Shown here: piece after piece, positions 1 through 8,248 of the stretch | Numbering within the stretch: the stretch's first letter is position 1 | Layout: every line of letters starts with the position of its first letter | NCBI RefSeq assembly: GCF_008923725.1 | Contig: NZ_WBPF01000021.1 | Coordinates: forward strand, 375,172-439,171 | Direction: 5' to 3' | Origin: Bacillus sp. CH140a_4T | GTDB taxonomy: Bacteria; Bacillota; Bacilli; Bacillales; Bacillaceae_G | Length of the DNA stretch: 64,000 nucleotides | Translations under genes and position numbers: made by a program | Notes under the pieces: model-generated | Seen by the model: only the letters and a program-made list of their open reading frames with translations | Database searches by the model: none | Told to the model about the DNA's origin: nothing

Positions 1-223
1 CATACATTTCTACAAATGTACCCATTGCCGGTTGTGATGTTTTTGGTAATTCCTCTGATTTGATCATTTCTTCAATAAATTCATCAGGTTGTAAATCAAC
101 ACGATCTAAATATGTTTGTCCATTTACAGAGATTGATAATGGTAGCACATGAATGCCATACTTATCAATTACCTCTTGTGATAAATCTGCAGTTGAATCT
201 GTTACAATTTTAATTTTTTGCAT
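1..223 (-). CDS. DegV family protein, N-terminal part (runs off the window)
   Basis: The reading frame starts at an ATG (221-223 on the complement) and is open to the window edge, giving about 74 residues. It begins MQKIKIVTDSTADLS, the usual start of DegV proteins, and continues with a stretch like LPLSISVNGQTYLD. DegV proteins bind fatty acids; in Gram-positive bacteria the FakB members present fatty acids to the kinase FakA for phosphorylation. The C-terminal lipid-binding part lies outside the window, so which DegV paralogue this is cannot be decided. The gene is followed upstream by a spacer and then a DUF2535-like gene on the same strand. The family call is firm, the exact role is not. 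Confidence 0.85.
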   Translation of the reverse strand, partial: MQKIKIVTDSTADLSQEVIDKYGIHVLPLSISVNGQTYLDRVDLQPDEFIEEMIKSEELPKTSQPAMGTFVEMY

Positions 224-375
224 ATTATATTCTTCCCTTTCCAATACGCTCTCCTTGTTATTATACTAGCATTCCCTGTGCTTTCAACAATTTCGAACAA
301 ATTTCACCAAATTAATTATATTTTTATACCTAAAATGAAAAAGACAGAGTTTACTAACCCTGTCCATACTCCGTA

Positions 376-648
376 TCATGCATTTTTTTCAAGGGTATTT
401 GTTTTATATACATTTAAATAATCATTCCACTTCAAACAATTTTGCAAATATTCACGGAAAGAATACGAAAATCTTGGGTGCTTTTGTTTTTGAATTTTTG
501 CAATAAATAATTGAAGACGAGACTGAATTAGAAACGATAATGGATGCTGTGCCTGTAGGACAGGGATTTCGAATATTTTAATACAATCCCCTGTTGAATG
601 AGTGAAATAAAAACTTTTCGTAATCACAATATCAATCCTCTTTTTCAT
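376..648 (-). CDS. DUF2535-like (YpmP-like) small protein
   Basis: This frame encodes 90 residues from the ATG at 648 (MKKRIDIVITKSF), or 97 from a TTG at 669. The middle, with IFEIPVLQAQHPLSF, then SRLQLFIAKIQ and YSFREYLQNCLKW, resembles the DUF2535 family as I remember it, of which B. subtilis YpmP is a member; nothing is known of its function. No signal peptide or membrane segment is visible. The start is uncertain: the ATG has only a distant GAGG upstream, and a 33-codon frame ends just inside the gene, so its translation may be coupled to that frame. The neighbouring tatAC, hlyIII, plsC, dfrA and thyA genes match the region where ypmP sits in B. subtilis, which supports the call. Confidence 0.6.
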   Translation of the reverse strand: MKKRIDIVITKSFYFTHSTGDCIKIFEIPVLQAQHPLSFLIQSRLQLFIAKIQKQKHPRFSYSFREYLQNCLKWNDYLNVYKTNTLEKNA

Positions 649-733
649 TGGATTTTTGAACTTCCTCAACTTTACGCTGTAACACGTTGTTTAAAGTGGA
701 GACTTCTATGAATACAAAAGTACTCTTAGTCAA
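632..733 (-). CDS. possible 33-residue small ORF upstream of the DUF2535-like gene
   Basis: A frame starting with TTG at 733 encodes a charged, helix-prone peptide: it begins LTKSTFVFIEV, continues with NNVLQRKVEEVQ and ends NEKED. An AAAGGA sits about nine bases upstream of the TTG. Its TGA lies about 14 bases inside the ATG of the next gene, an arrangement typical of translational coupling. I do not recognise the peptide. It may instead be fortuitous, since its start codon is weak. Confidence 0.3.
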   Translation of the reverse strand: MTKSTFVFIEVSTLNNVLQRKVEEVQKSNEKED

Positions 734-957
734 TCCCTGTAGTCCTTTTGGTTAGAAGATTTATACTCTATTCATCTCCACCTAATCCATCCTCCGTCCT
801 ACATATCCGATAAGACAGGAATCTCGTTATCCGTATATCGCTTACTGATTTTAGTATAAACTTAGTAAAGCGCAAAGTTTGTCTAAATTTTGGAGATTCT
901 ATAATTTTTTTCTTCTTTATATTGTATACGTTTATAGCTATAGTATAACAACTAAAT
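734..957. other. intergenic region upstream of the DUF2535-like gene
   Basis: No convincing coding frame is seen. On the complement it presumably carries the promoter of the DUF2535-like gene. It contains two copies of TATCCG around 806-833 flanking a weak hairpin (GATAA/TTATC), which I could not assign to a known RNA family. Confidence 0.4.
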
Positions 958-988
958 AAAAAAAGTGCCTTTATAACGAGGCACTTTT
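958..988 (-). terminator. intrinsic terminator overlapping the end of tatC
   Basis: The arms AAAAGTGCC (961-969) and GGCACTTTT (980-988) form a perfect 9-bp stem followed, on the complement, by a T-run. The tatC stop codon lies in the loop at 971-973, so the last codons of tatC form the 5' arm. Confidence 0.85.
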
Positions 989-1714
989 CGACTGTATTTC
1001 TTCATCTCTTTTCTTTTTTCGCTTACTAACAATCTTTGATAAAACGATACTAATTTCATAAATACAAATAAGCGGTACCGCTACTAAACTATGTGATAAA
1101 AAATCAGGCGGTGATATACATGATGCAATGATAATCAATGCTACGTAAGCGTACCTTCTTATTTTCATTAGAAATTCCGCCGTCAATAGTCCAATACTCG
1201 TTAAAAACATGACAACTACAGGCAATTCAAAAATTACAGCAAATGGAACTGTTAAATTAAGAACAAAATGAAAATACTTTTCTGTCGTAAACATTGTATT
1301 AAACATTTCATTACCTATCGTAGTTAAAAAATGAAATAAAAACGGCATTACAACGAAATATCCAAAACATAAACCTGCAATAAATAATATAGACAATACC
1401 GGTATATACATGACTGTCATTTTTTGTTCATTTGGATGTAAACCCGGTTTTACAAATAACCAAATTTGTATAGCAGCAAAAGGAATTGTACAAACGATAG
1501 CAAATACTGTAGCAATCGAGAAAAAAATCCACAATACATCACTTGGACCGAGAACAGTTAATTTCATTGGTAAGTCTTTTACAAGCCAAAAATAAATATC
1601 CTTCGTAAATGTAAATCCGATAATTAAAAATAGTACAAAGGATAGCACTGTATATATTACTCGTTTGCGAAGCTCAACAATATGTTCTACTACGCTCATT
1701 TCCCGATCTTCCAT
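971..1714 (-). CDS. tatC: twin-arginine translocase subunit TatC
   Basis: TatC is the multi-spanning receptor of the Tat pathway: it binds the twin-arginine signal peptide of folded proteins and recruits TatA in the cytoplasmic membrane. The protein is about 247 residues from the ATG at 1714 (MEDREMSVVEHIVELRKR), the usual TatC length, with six hydrophobic segments and the family feature HIVELRKR at the N terminus. GGTGA precedes this ATG at good spacing; an ATG at 1699 and a GTG at 1726 are alternatives. It lies 42 bases downstream of tatA in a two-gene operon, as in the TatAC pairs of Bacillus. The end of the gene is folded into its own terminator. Identification is secure. Confidence 0.95.
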   Translation of the reverse strand: MEDREMSVVEHIVELRKRVIYTVLSFVLFLIIGFTFTKDIYFWLVKDLPMKLTVLGPSDVLWIFFSIATVFAIVCTIPFAAIQIWLFVKPGLHPNEQKMTVMYIPVLSILFIAGLCFGYFVVMPFLFHFLTTIGNEMFNTMFTTEKYFHFVLNLTVPFAVIFELPVVVMFLTSIGLLTAEFLMKIRRYAYVALIIIASCISPPDFLSHSLVAVPLICIYEISIVLSKIVSKRKKKRDEEIQSKSASL

Positions 1715-1756
1715 CTCGTTCACCACACTTTATTTATCCATTTCGAAGAAAATTCA

Positions 1757-1942
1757 TTACATTTTTTCTTTCTTTTCCTTCTCTTGAAATGCATCATCAG
1801 TCAATTCTTTCGTTGATTTTTTGAATTCTTTTAACGTTTCCCCTAAAGCCTTTCCTATTTCCGGCAATTTTTTCGGCCCAAACAATATGAGTACAGCTAC
1901 TAAAATTAAAATTAATCCTGGAAAGCCAATATTTGAAAACAT
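1757..1942 (-). CDS. tatA: Sec-independent translocase subunit TatA
   Basis: TatA polymerises to form the protein-conducting element of the Tat system. The 61-residue protein has the standard layout: a single N-terminal transmembrane helix (about residues 5-21, [15 protein letters not shown]), the [14 protein letters not shown] hinge and amphipathic helix, then a charged tail rich in Lys and Glu. The start is ATG at 1942 with a GGGGATGGAG ribosome site just upstream. It is the first gene of the tatA-tatC operon. Gram-positive TatA serves for both TatA and TatB functions. Identification is secure. Confidence 0.95.
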
Positions 1943-2155
1943 TTCTCCATCCCCTTTATTAGTAGATTCCTTGTCCTACTATTGCATAATTTTATTTTGT
2001 CAAAAAAGTTTGAAAACGTCAACAAATCCATTGCCTTTTGTCAAAAAAATTCAAAAATATAATCAATTATACAAATTTCATTTTCTATTGCCCTTGTGTA
2101 TGATATGGTAAGGGAAACGACATATTATTTTATGATAGTAGAAAGGATTTGCATT

Positions 2156-2812
2156 ATGACTGAAAAAATGACACGAATGACACATTTTGTGAAAGAAGAA
2201 ATTGCAAATGCAATTACACATGGTATCGGTGCCATTTTAAGCATCCCTGCCTTAATCATATTGATTATTCATGCCTCTAAGCATGGTACCGCATCTGCTG
2301 TAGTTGCATTTACGGTTTATGGTGTAAGCATGTTCTTACTGTACTTGTTTTCGACATTGTTACATAGCATTCACCATCCAAAAGTAGAAAAATTATTTAC
2401 TATACTAGATCACTCAGCCATTTATTTATTAATCGCTGGCACATATACTCCTTTTTTACTGATTACGCTTCGTGGACCATTAGGCTGGACGTTACTCGCT
2501 ATTATATGGACACTAGCAATCGGGGGTATCATCTTCAAAATTTTCTTTGTACGTCGCTTTATTAAAGCATCAACGTTATGTTATATCATTATGGGATGGC
2601 TTATAATCGTTGCTATTAAACCACTTTATGAAAATCTAACTGGACATGGTTTTTCACTACTTTTAGCGGGCGGAATTTTATATTCTGTAGGGGCTATATT
2701 CTTTCTTTGGGAAAAGTTGCCTTTCAATCATGCCATTTGGCATCTTTTCGTTTTAGGTGGTAGTGCAATGATGTTTTTCTGCGTACTCTTTTATGTCTTA
2801 CCTACAGCATAA
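2156..2812 (+). CDS. hlyIII: hemolysin III / PAQR family membrane protein
   Basis: The 218-residue protein starts at the ATG at 2156 (MTEKMTRMTHFVKEEIANA), preceded by GAAAGGA at about nine bases; an in-frame codon at 2096 lacks a ribosome site. It has seven hydrophobic segments and the PAQR/HlyIII signature motifs: EEIANAITHGIGA near the N terminus, HSAIYLLIAGTYTPF in the middle and FNHAIWHLFVLGG near the C terminus, the conserved His and Asp residues of which bind zinc in the family. B. cereus hemolysin III was described as pore-forming in red cells, while other family members act in membrane-lipid homeostasis; the physiological role here is not settled. The gene is monocistronic, ending at a bidirectional terminator. 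Confidence 0.9.
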   Translation: MTEKMTRMTHFVKEEIANAITHGIGAILSIPALIILIIHASKHGTASAVVAFTVYGVSMFLLYLFSTLLHSIHHPKVEKLFTILDHSAIYLLIAGTYTPFLLITLRGPLGWTLLAIIWTLAIGGIIFKIFFVRRFIKASTLCYIIMGWLIIVAIKPLYENLTGHGFSLLLAGGILYSVGAIFFLWEKLPFNHAIWHLFVLGGSAMMFFCVLFYVLPTA

Positions 2813-2850
2813 AAAAAGGTTTCAGCTTATATAAGCTGAAACCTTTTTTA
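2811..2850. terminator. bidirectional terminator between hlyIII and plsC
   Basis: A 26-base perfect palindrome (2819-2844, arms GGTTTCAGCTTA and TAAGCTGAAACC) is flanked by A-runs and T-runs on opposite sides, so it can end transcription of hlyIII on the plus strand and plsC on the minus strand. Confidence 0.9.
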
Positions 2851-3570
2851 TTGCTTATGTAATTGTGATGCGATAACATCCTGTGTATGCTTCGTTAACT
2901 CTTTAATATCCATATTCGCATACTCTTCAGGTGTAATCGGCTTAGAAATTGTTACAGTTGCATGAGCTCGTTTCATGCGGTTTCCATTTGCTTCAAACAT
3001 TTTATACGTCCCATCTAATGTTACAGGTAAGATTGCTACACCAGATTTTACTGCAAGGTGAAAACTCCCAGCCTTAAACTCTCCAATTTCGCCACCCTTA
3101 CTTCTCGTCCCTTCTGGGAAGATTACGATAGAATGTCCATTCTTTAACAGCTCAATACCATCTTTAATCGCTTGAAGTGATTGACGACGATCATTACGAT
3201 TCATAAATACACAATTCATAAGTTCCATCCAGGTTGGTACAACTGGAAACTTCTTAATCTCTGCTTTTGAAACGAATCCAATTGGTTTATTTAAGTAACC
3301 TAGTAAAACAGGAATATCCATATTACTCTGATGATTACTTACAACTAGTACCGGCTTATCTTTTGGAACATTTTCCAGTCCCTTTACTTCAACTGCCCCA
3401 CCAGCTACACGTACCATTTTCTTACCAAACCAATTTGTCGTTTTATACACAACATTATCTTTTTCTTGTGGCGACATCTTAGTTACTTGTCTTTTCAGAC
3501 GCCACATTCTCGGTGTAATCGCAATTACGATTAAAATTAAATAAAAGATTTTAAAAAACGTTTGAATCAT
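2848..3570 (-). CDS. plsC: 1-acyl-sn-glycerol-3-phosphate acyltransferase (PlsC/YpkP type)
   Basis: PlsC adds the second acyl chain to lysophosphatidic acid to give phosphatidic acid, at the membrane. The 240-residue protein has an N-terminal hydrophobic helix (residues 4-20), the acyltransferase motif NHQSNMD (block I, with the catalytic His and Asp) and the block III motif FPEGTRS that contacts the glycerol phosphate. VTLDGTYK near residue 190 fits block IV. The start is ATG at 3570 after a GGGGG ribosome site. In B. subtilis the related ypkP sits next to dfrA and thyB, matching this neighbourhood. Transcription probably ends at the shared terminator with hlyIII. Confidence 0.92.
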   Translation of the reverse strand: MIQTFFKIFYLILIVIAITPRMWRLKRQVTKMSPQEKDNVVYKTTNWFGKKMVRVAGGAVEVKGLENVPKDKPVLVVSNHQSNMDIPVLLGYLNKPIGFVSKAEIKKFPVVPTWMELMNCVFMNRNDRRQSLQAIKDGIELLKNGHSIVIFPEGTRSKGGEIGEFKAGSFHLAVKSGVAILPVTLDGTYKMFEANGNRMKRAHATVTISKPITPEEYANMDIKELTKHTQDVIASQLHKQ

Positions 3571-3633
3571 ACAGAACCCCCACCTATTATCATTCCGACC
3601 TTCATTATACTAGACAAACGAAGGAAAAAGAAG

Positions 3634-3670
3634 AAAAAATGTCCAAACAACAAGTGCTTGGACATTTTTA
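3634..3670 (-). terminator. terminator of the azoreductase gene
   Basis: Arms AAAAATGTCCAA and TTGGACATTTTT form a strong stem just downstream of the azoreductase stop, with a T-run on the complement. Confidence 0.85.
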
Positions 3671-3681
3671 AGTATTCTATA

Positions 3682-4317
3682 TTAGAAACGTTTTGCTAAT
3701 TCACGAGCATTAGCAATTGCTGCTTCTTTAATTTCTGGTGCTTTTTCAGGGTTGGCATTCATACCTTCAACTGCAATATATTCAGTATCATTTACACCGA
3801 TGAATCCTAATACTGTTTTTAAGTGATTGCGGCCGAAGTCTACAGCTGCGTATGCTCCTTCAGAATAAACGCCACCTGTCGCTTGAATGTGAAGTGCTTT
3901 TTTGCCTTCTAATAAGCCAACTGGACCATTTTCAGTATACTTGAATGTTTTACCTGCGATTGCTAAGTTATCTAAGTATGCTTTTACTACTGGTGGATAG
4001 CTAAAGTTCCACATTGGAGTTACGAATACATAACGATCTGCATGCATAAATGTTTCTAAGTTTGTGTTCATTGCTGCTACTTTTTGTTGTTGAACTTCAG
4101 TTAAAGTTTCAAATCCTTCACCTGCTGCAAATTTACCCCAAGCAGCAAATACATCTGCATCAATTGCTGGTACTGTAGTGTTGAATAAATCAATTGTTAC
4201 CACTTCATCTTGTGGATGTTCATTTTTGTAAGCTTCGATGAAAGCTTCCCCTACTGCCATTCCGAAAGAACCTTCTGCTGAATTTGGATTTGCTGTAATA
4301 AATAGTACTTTTGTCAT
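3682..4317 (-). CDS. azoR: FMN-dependent NADH-azoreductase
   Basis: AzoR-type flavodoxin-fold enzymes use FMN and NADH to reduce azo dyes and, probably more relevant in the cell, quinones by two electrons, protecting against thiol-reactive electrophiles. The 211-residue protein has the N-terminal FMN phosphate loop ITANPNSAEGSFGM, the conserved TPMWNFSYP flavin-binding segment near residue 100, and ATGGVYSEG near residue 147. The start is ATG at 4317 with GGGAGA upstream. It is a single-gene unit with its own terminator and a very clear promoter carrying a palindrome directly downstream of the -10 box, so repression by a redox-sensing MarR/DUF24-type regulator is likely. Confidence 0.93.
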   Translation of the reverse strand: MTKVLFITANPNSAEGSFGMAVGEAFIEAYKNEHPQDEVVTIDLFNTTVPAIDADVFAAWGKFAAGEGFETLTEVQQQKVAAMNTNLETFMHADRYVFVTPMWNFSYPPVVKAYLDNLAIAGKTFKYTENGPVGLLEGKKALHIQATGGVYSEGAYAAVDFGRNHLKTVLGFIGVNDTEYIAVEGMNANPEKAPEIKEAAIANARELAKRF

Positions 4318-4379
4318 TGTATTCTCTCCCTTTTATACATTTTATCTTTAATTTGAGATTTATAATTCGGAAGTAAATA

Positions 4380-4396
4380 ACTTACCTTATGTAAGT
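4380..4396 (-). promoter_or_regulatory. candidate operator of azoR
   Basis: ACTTAC-N5-GTAAGT is a perfect 6+5+6 inverted repeat starting immediately downstream of the -10 box. Azoreductase genes in bacilli are known targets of electrophile-sensing DUF24/HxlR-type repressors (YodB, CatR), whose operators are short spaced palindromes. Assignment to that family is inference. Confidence 0.6.
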
Positions 4397-4425
4397 ATAA
4401 TACAAAAAGTCATAATTAATGTCAA
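4397..4425 (-). promoter_or_regulatory. sigma-A promoter of azoR
   Basis: A perfect -35 (TTGACA, 4420-4425) and a -10 TATTAT (4397-4402) are separated by exactly 17 bases. The transcript would start around 4390, inside the palindrome. Confidence 0.8.
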
Positions 4426-4491
4426 TAAAAAATAGCTACTTTTTTTTCGTAAGTTAATAAATTAATATCTTCAATACATTTTTCGTAAAAC

Positions 4492-4527
4492 AAAAAAACT
4501 ACCTCCACATTTCATGGAGATAGTTTT
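4492..4527 (-). terminator. terminator of the MecA-like PBP gene
   Basis: Arms AAAACTACCTCCA and TGGAGATAGTTTT pair (one G-U) just past the stop at 4537, with a T-run on the complement. Confidence 0.8.
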
Positions 4528-4536
4528 CCTCAATTT

Positions 4537-6522
4537 CTATTTTTGAAAAACATGTTTCACTTTTTCAGCAGGAATGTTACTTCCGCCTCTACCTTTTACA
4601 TCTTCAATCATCATCGTAATGACCATATCTGGTGAATTTAAATCAAATGCAGCGAACCAGCCTAGTTCTTTTCCTTCGGCCTCTTTTGATACTTTTAATT
4701 CGGCTGTACCTGTTTTTCCAGCAAGAGTCATTCCATCAATCTTAGCAATTTTCCCAGTACCATCTGGATCATTAATTACTTTCGTCATAGCAGTTTTTAA
4801 TATATCCTGATTGCCTTTTGAAATTACATTCTCTTTCCAAACTTTTGGTTGCTTATCTGTTTTAATAATATATGGAGAAGGTATATTTCCATCATTAACA
4901 ATTGGTGCGTACGTTAATGCTAGATGGATTGGAGTCATTAATACTTGCCCTTGTCCATAACCTGTGTCTGCCATTTGAATATCATTTTTAATACCATCAT
5001 TTGCGATTTTAGAAGCTGGGAATCCATATTCAATTGGTAATTTCTCATCGAATCCGAACTTTTTCGCTTCACTCATAAATTTATCTTTCCCGATTTTCAA
5101 AGCTTCTTGTGCGAAATAAATATTATCCGAGTATTTCATCGCCTTATCAAAATCAATCGGATTTGCATCTTTTACACGCGTTACATAATAATTACCCCAA
5201 GAAGAATCTTTTGTCCATTTTAATCCTTCAATTTTCAACTCTTCTTTTGGATCAATTGTTTTCGTTTCAAGACCGATTGCAGCTGTAATCGGCTTAAATA
5301 CAGATCCTGGAACTGATAATTGTGTAAATCGATTCGTCATCGGTTTTTTCGGATCATTATTCCACGCTTCACGTTGTGCTTTTGATGTACCTCTTGCAAT
5401 TATGTTGGGATCATATGCTGGGCTACTTACAAGTGCAAGTGTTTCTCCACTTTTCGGATTAATTGCCGCACTTGAACCCGCCTCGCCTTTCATTTCATTA
5501 TAAGTTTTTTCTTGAACAGCACTATCAATCGTTAAAGTTACATTTTCTCCATCAACAGCATCTGTTTTTGCTAAATTTTTAATTTCTTTTCCTTGTGCAT
5601 CTTCTACGAAGACACGACCACCTTTTTTACCGCGTAGCTTTTCTTCCAGTACTTGCTCTAAACCAGCTTTACCTACTGGATCATCTGCTTGATAGCCTTT
5701 CTTTTGTAGCGTTTTTAAATCTTCAGCATTCACTTTTCCAATATAACCAGTAAGATGTGCTGCAGCTTCCCCTAACGGATATGTACGAACATTTACTGGT
5801 TTTGTTGCAATACCCGGTAAATCTATGTACATATTTTGTGTTGCTCCTTCAGGCAATATTCCCATTGGTACAAGGTAATTTGGTTTTACCCATTTAGCTG
5901 CTAGTTTTTGATCAATTTCTTCTACAGACATATTTAGCAACTTCGCTACCGTTTCTTTCGTTTGCGGAGCAGCATCCCCTAACTGTTCAGGAATCATTCC
6001 GATTTCAGAGGCTTTACCATTTACCGCAAGATATTTACCGTTACGGTCATATATTTCTCCGCGCTTCGGTTGTGTCGTTTGCATACGCACTTTACTATCT
6101 TTCGTCATACCTGGGAATATAAAATCAGGAGTCCAATCTACTTTCCAAGATTCTTTATCTCCATCTTTTTCTTTCACCATTTTTGCTTCATGGCCAAAAG
6201 TGATTTTTCCACCCACTGTATCCATGCTTACTTTAAAAGGAACAGGACCTTCATCTTTTTTATCTTCTTTTACTTCCCCTGTTTCTACTTTTAAATCTTT
6301 CACTTCAATGCCAGCATAAATTTTTTCATATTTCTCAGTGAATTCTTTCTTTGAAATATCTTTTTTTGCCTTTTCTGATAATTGATCATACATTTCTGCA
6401 AATTTTTGTTTATTCCATGATTTTGCATATGTATCAAACGCTTCTTGTGGTTTTTCTTCTTTACCACATCCAACTAACATGAATGTTAAGCAAAGAAAAA
6501 GAATCCCCCATATCTTTCTCAA
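4537..6522 (-). CDS. pbpC: MecA-like penicillin-binding transpeptidase lipoprotein (PBP3/PbpC type)
   Basis: This is a class B D,D-transpeptidase that cross-links peptidoglycan on the outer face of the membrane. The 661-residue protein begins with a lipoprotein signal peptide ending in the lipobox LVGC at about residue 19, followed by an NTF2-like MecA_N domain (about 25-150), a PBP dimerisation domain (about 155-315) and the transpeptidase domain. The catalytic motifs are present: SVFK in PGSVFKPITA (nucleophile Ser), SDN in MKYSDNIYF and KTG in AGKTGTAEL. B. subtilis PbpC (PBP3) has the same architecture, and MecA of MRSA is the best-known relative. The start is a TTG at 6522 with an excellent GAGGAGG site eight bases upstream. 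Low beta-lactam affinity is typical of the family but cannot be read from sequence alone. Confidence 0.93.
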   Translation of the reverse strand: MRKIWGILFLCLTFMLVGCGKEEKPQEAFDTYAKSWNKQKFAEMYDQLSEKAKKDISKKEFTEKYEKIYAGIEVKDLKVETGEVKEDKKDEGPVPFKVSMDTVGGKITFGHEAKMVKEKDGDKESWKVDWTPDFIFPGMTKDSKVRMQTTQPKRGEIYDRNGKYLAVNGKASEIGMIPEQLGDAAPQTKETVAKLLNMSVEEIDQKLAAKWVKPNYLVPMGILPEGATQNMYIDLPGIATKPVNVRTYPLGEAAAHLTGYIGKVNAEDLKTLQKKGYQADDPVGKAGLEQVLEEKLRGKKGGRVFVEDAQGKEIKNLAKTDAVDGENVTLTIDSAVQEKTYNEMKGEAGSSAAINPKSGETLALVSSPAYDPNIIARGTSKAQREAWNNDPKKPMTNRFTQLSVPGSVFKPITAAIGLETKTIDPKEELKIEGLKWTKDSSWGNYYVTRVKDANPIDFDKAMKYSDNIYFAQEALKIGKDKFMSEAKKFGFDEKLPIEYGFPASKIANDGIKNDIQMADTGYGQGQVLMTPIHLALTYAPIVNDGNIPSPYIIKTDKQPKVWKENVISKGNQDILKTAMTKVINDPDGTGKIAKIDGMTLAGKTGTAELKVSKEAEGKELGWFAAFDLNSPDMVITMMIEDVKGRGGSNIPAEKVKHVFQK

Positions 6523-6640
6523 TCGATTCTCCTCCTCTTTCTACACAAATACTTTAGAAAATTTTAGCATTTTTACATGCTACCATTCATTATAGCACTA
6601 TCGAATCTCATCTATAAACCTATATTGATGGATACAAATA

Positions 6641-6670
6641 AAAAGATTGATGCGAATATTCACATCAACC
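6641..6670 (-). terminator. terminator of thyA-dfrA
   Basis: On the complement GGTTGATGTGAATATTCGCATCAATC folds into a stem (arms around 6645-6652 and 6663-6670) followed by TTTTTA, just past dfrA. Confidence 0.75.
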
Positions 6671-6677
6671 TCTATTA

Positions 6678-7166
6678 TTATTGTCGCTTTTCATATACAT
6701 GATAATAGTACATATACGGATTTTTTTCATCCGTTAAACCTTTTTCAACAAAAATTTCTTTCCAATTTGTCATATCCATTTCTGGGAAGAATGTATCTCC
6801 TTCAAATGCATGATGGATTTTTGTAATATATAACTTGTCTACGTAAGGTAAAAAGAGATCATAAATTTGCGCTCCGCCAAAAATAAAAATTTCCTCTTCA
6901 TTTTTGCATAGTTCAAACACTTCTTCTACAGAATGTGCTACTTCACAGCCTTCAACATGATACCCTTCATTACGAGTTACAATGATATTACGTCTTCCAG
7001 GCAGTGGTCTACCAATCGCTTCATAGTTTTTTCTTCCCATAATAAGCGAATGACCCATTGTTGTTTTCTTTACATATTGTAATTCACTCGGTAAACGCCA
7101 AGGTAAATTATTATCTTTACCAATTACTCTATTCTCGTCCATTGCAACCATAAATGAAACAATCAT
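6678..7166 (-). CDS. dfrA: dihydrofolate reductase
   Basis: DHFR reduces dihydrofolate to tetrahydrofolate with NADPH and is the trimethoprim target. The protein is 162 residues from ATG at 7166 (MIVSFMVAMDENRVIG), the standard length; GAGGAG lies eight bases upstream, so an upstream in-frame ATG at 7235 that would overlap thyA is rejected. Visible motifs are AMDENRVIGKDNNLPW (substrate and Met20 loop region), the NADPH site MGRKNYEAIGRPLPGR and IFGGAQIY. The gene lies 19 bases downstream of thyA, so the enzyme that regenerates tetrahydrofolate is co-expressed with the enzyme that oxidises it to dihydrofolate. Confidence 0.97.
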   Translation of the reverse strand: MIVSFMVAMDENRVIGKDNNLPWRLPSELQYVKKTTMGHSLIMGRKNYEAIGRPLPGRRNIIVTRNEGYHVEGCEVAHSVEEVFELCKNEEEIFIFGGAQIYDLFLPYVDKLYITKIHHAFEGDTFFPEMDMTNWKEIFVEKGLTDEKNPYMYYYHVYEKRQ

Positions 7167-7185
7167 CTTTTCATCTCCTCTACAA

Positions 7186-8142
7186 TTATACTGCAACCGG
7201 TGCTTTAATTGCTGGGTGTGGATCATATCCTTCAATCGTTAAATCTTCCATTTCAAAATCAAACACAGATTTCACATCTGGATTTAATGTAAGTTTCGGG
7301 AACGGACGCGGTTCACGTGCCAATTGCTTTTCTACTTGCTCAAAATGATTCGTATAAATGTGTGCATCTCCAATTGTATGAACAAATTCTCCAACTTCAA
7401 GTCCGCATTCATGTGCAATTAAATGTGTTAGTAGGGAGTAACTTGCAATGTTAAATGGTATTCCAAGGAATATATCCCCACTTCTTTGATATAGCTGACA
7501 AGATAGTTTACCGTCTGCTACATAAAACTGGAATAGCGTATGACAAGGTGGTAATGCCATACTTGGTACATCTTCAGGATTCCAAGCAGATACAATGAGG
7601 CGACGTGAGTCTGGTGTTTTTTTAATCATTTCAATTACATCTTTTAATTGATCAAGCGTCTCACCAGCTGTCGTTTTCCAAGCACGCCACTGCTTACCGT
7701 ATACGTCTCCTAAATAACCATATTTATTTGAGAAATCATCATCTTCTAAAACGTTCTTTTTAAACAATTCCATTTGCTCATCGTACTGTACTTTAAATTC
7801 CTCATCTTGTTGTGAGCGAAGACCGAAATCAGTCATATCAGGACCAGTATACTCATCGCTTTCTACCCAGCTCTTAAATGCCCATTCATTCCAAATGTTA
7901 TTATTATGCTGCAATAAATAGCGAATATTTGTATCACCTTTCATAAACCAAAGCAGCTCACTTGCTACAAGGCGAAACGGCACTCTCTTTGTCGTTAATA
8001 AAGGAAAACCTTTACTTAGATCAAAACGCATTTGATATCCAAATACAGATACAGTGCCTGTCCCTGTACGATCTTCTTTCTTCGTACCATGCTCCATTAC
8101 ATGGCGGCATAAATTTAAGTATTCATATTCAGCATGTTTCAT
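7186..8142 (-). CDS. thyA: thymidylate synthase (ThyA)
   Basis: ThyA methylates dUMP to dTMP using methylene-tetrahydrofolate, yielding dihydrofolate for the adjacent dfrA product. The 318-residue protein carries [18 protein letters not shown] near the N terminus, the folate and phosphate-binding [14 protein letters not shown], and the active-site Cys in [12 protein letters not shown]. Compared with the 264-residue E. coli enzyme it has an insertion of about 50 residues in the first half (around 85-140), as in Lactobacillus casei ThyA. It ends at APVAV, the conserved C terminus that closes over the active site. The start is ATG at 8142 with AAGAAAGGG upstream. It is first in the thyA-dfrA operon. 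Confidence 0.97.
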   Translation of the reverse strand: MKHAEYEYLNLCRHVMEHGTKKEDRTGTGTVSVFGYQMRFDLSKGFPLLTTKRVPFRLVASELLWFMKGDTNIRYLLQHNNNIWNEWAFKSWVESDEYTGPDMTDFGLRSQQDEEFKVQYDEQMELFKKNVLEDDDFSNKYGYLGDVYGKQWRAWKTTAGETLDQLKDVIEMIKKTPDSRRLIVSAWNPEDVPSMALPPCHTLFQFYVADGKLSCQLYQRSGDIFLGIPFNIASYSLLTHLIAHECGLEVGEFVHTIGDAHIYTNHFEQVEKQLAREPRPFPKLTLNPDVKSVFDFEMEDLTIEGYDPHPAIKAPVAV

Positions 8143-8248
8143 ATGTAGTAAACCCTTCTTTCAATCTTATATGGAATTTATCATAACATGAAAAACAGTG
8201 AATTTAATAATCCAAATCAATAAAAAATATTTCTATATAAACAGAATT

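Noticed and set aside
7167-7235. Upstream in-frame extension of dfrA
   Set aside because: It would overlap the end of thyA and bypass a perfect GAGGAG site before the ATG at 7166 that yields the standard 162-residue enzyme.
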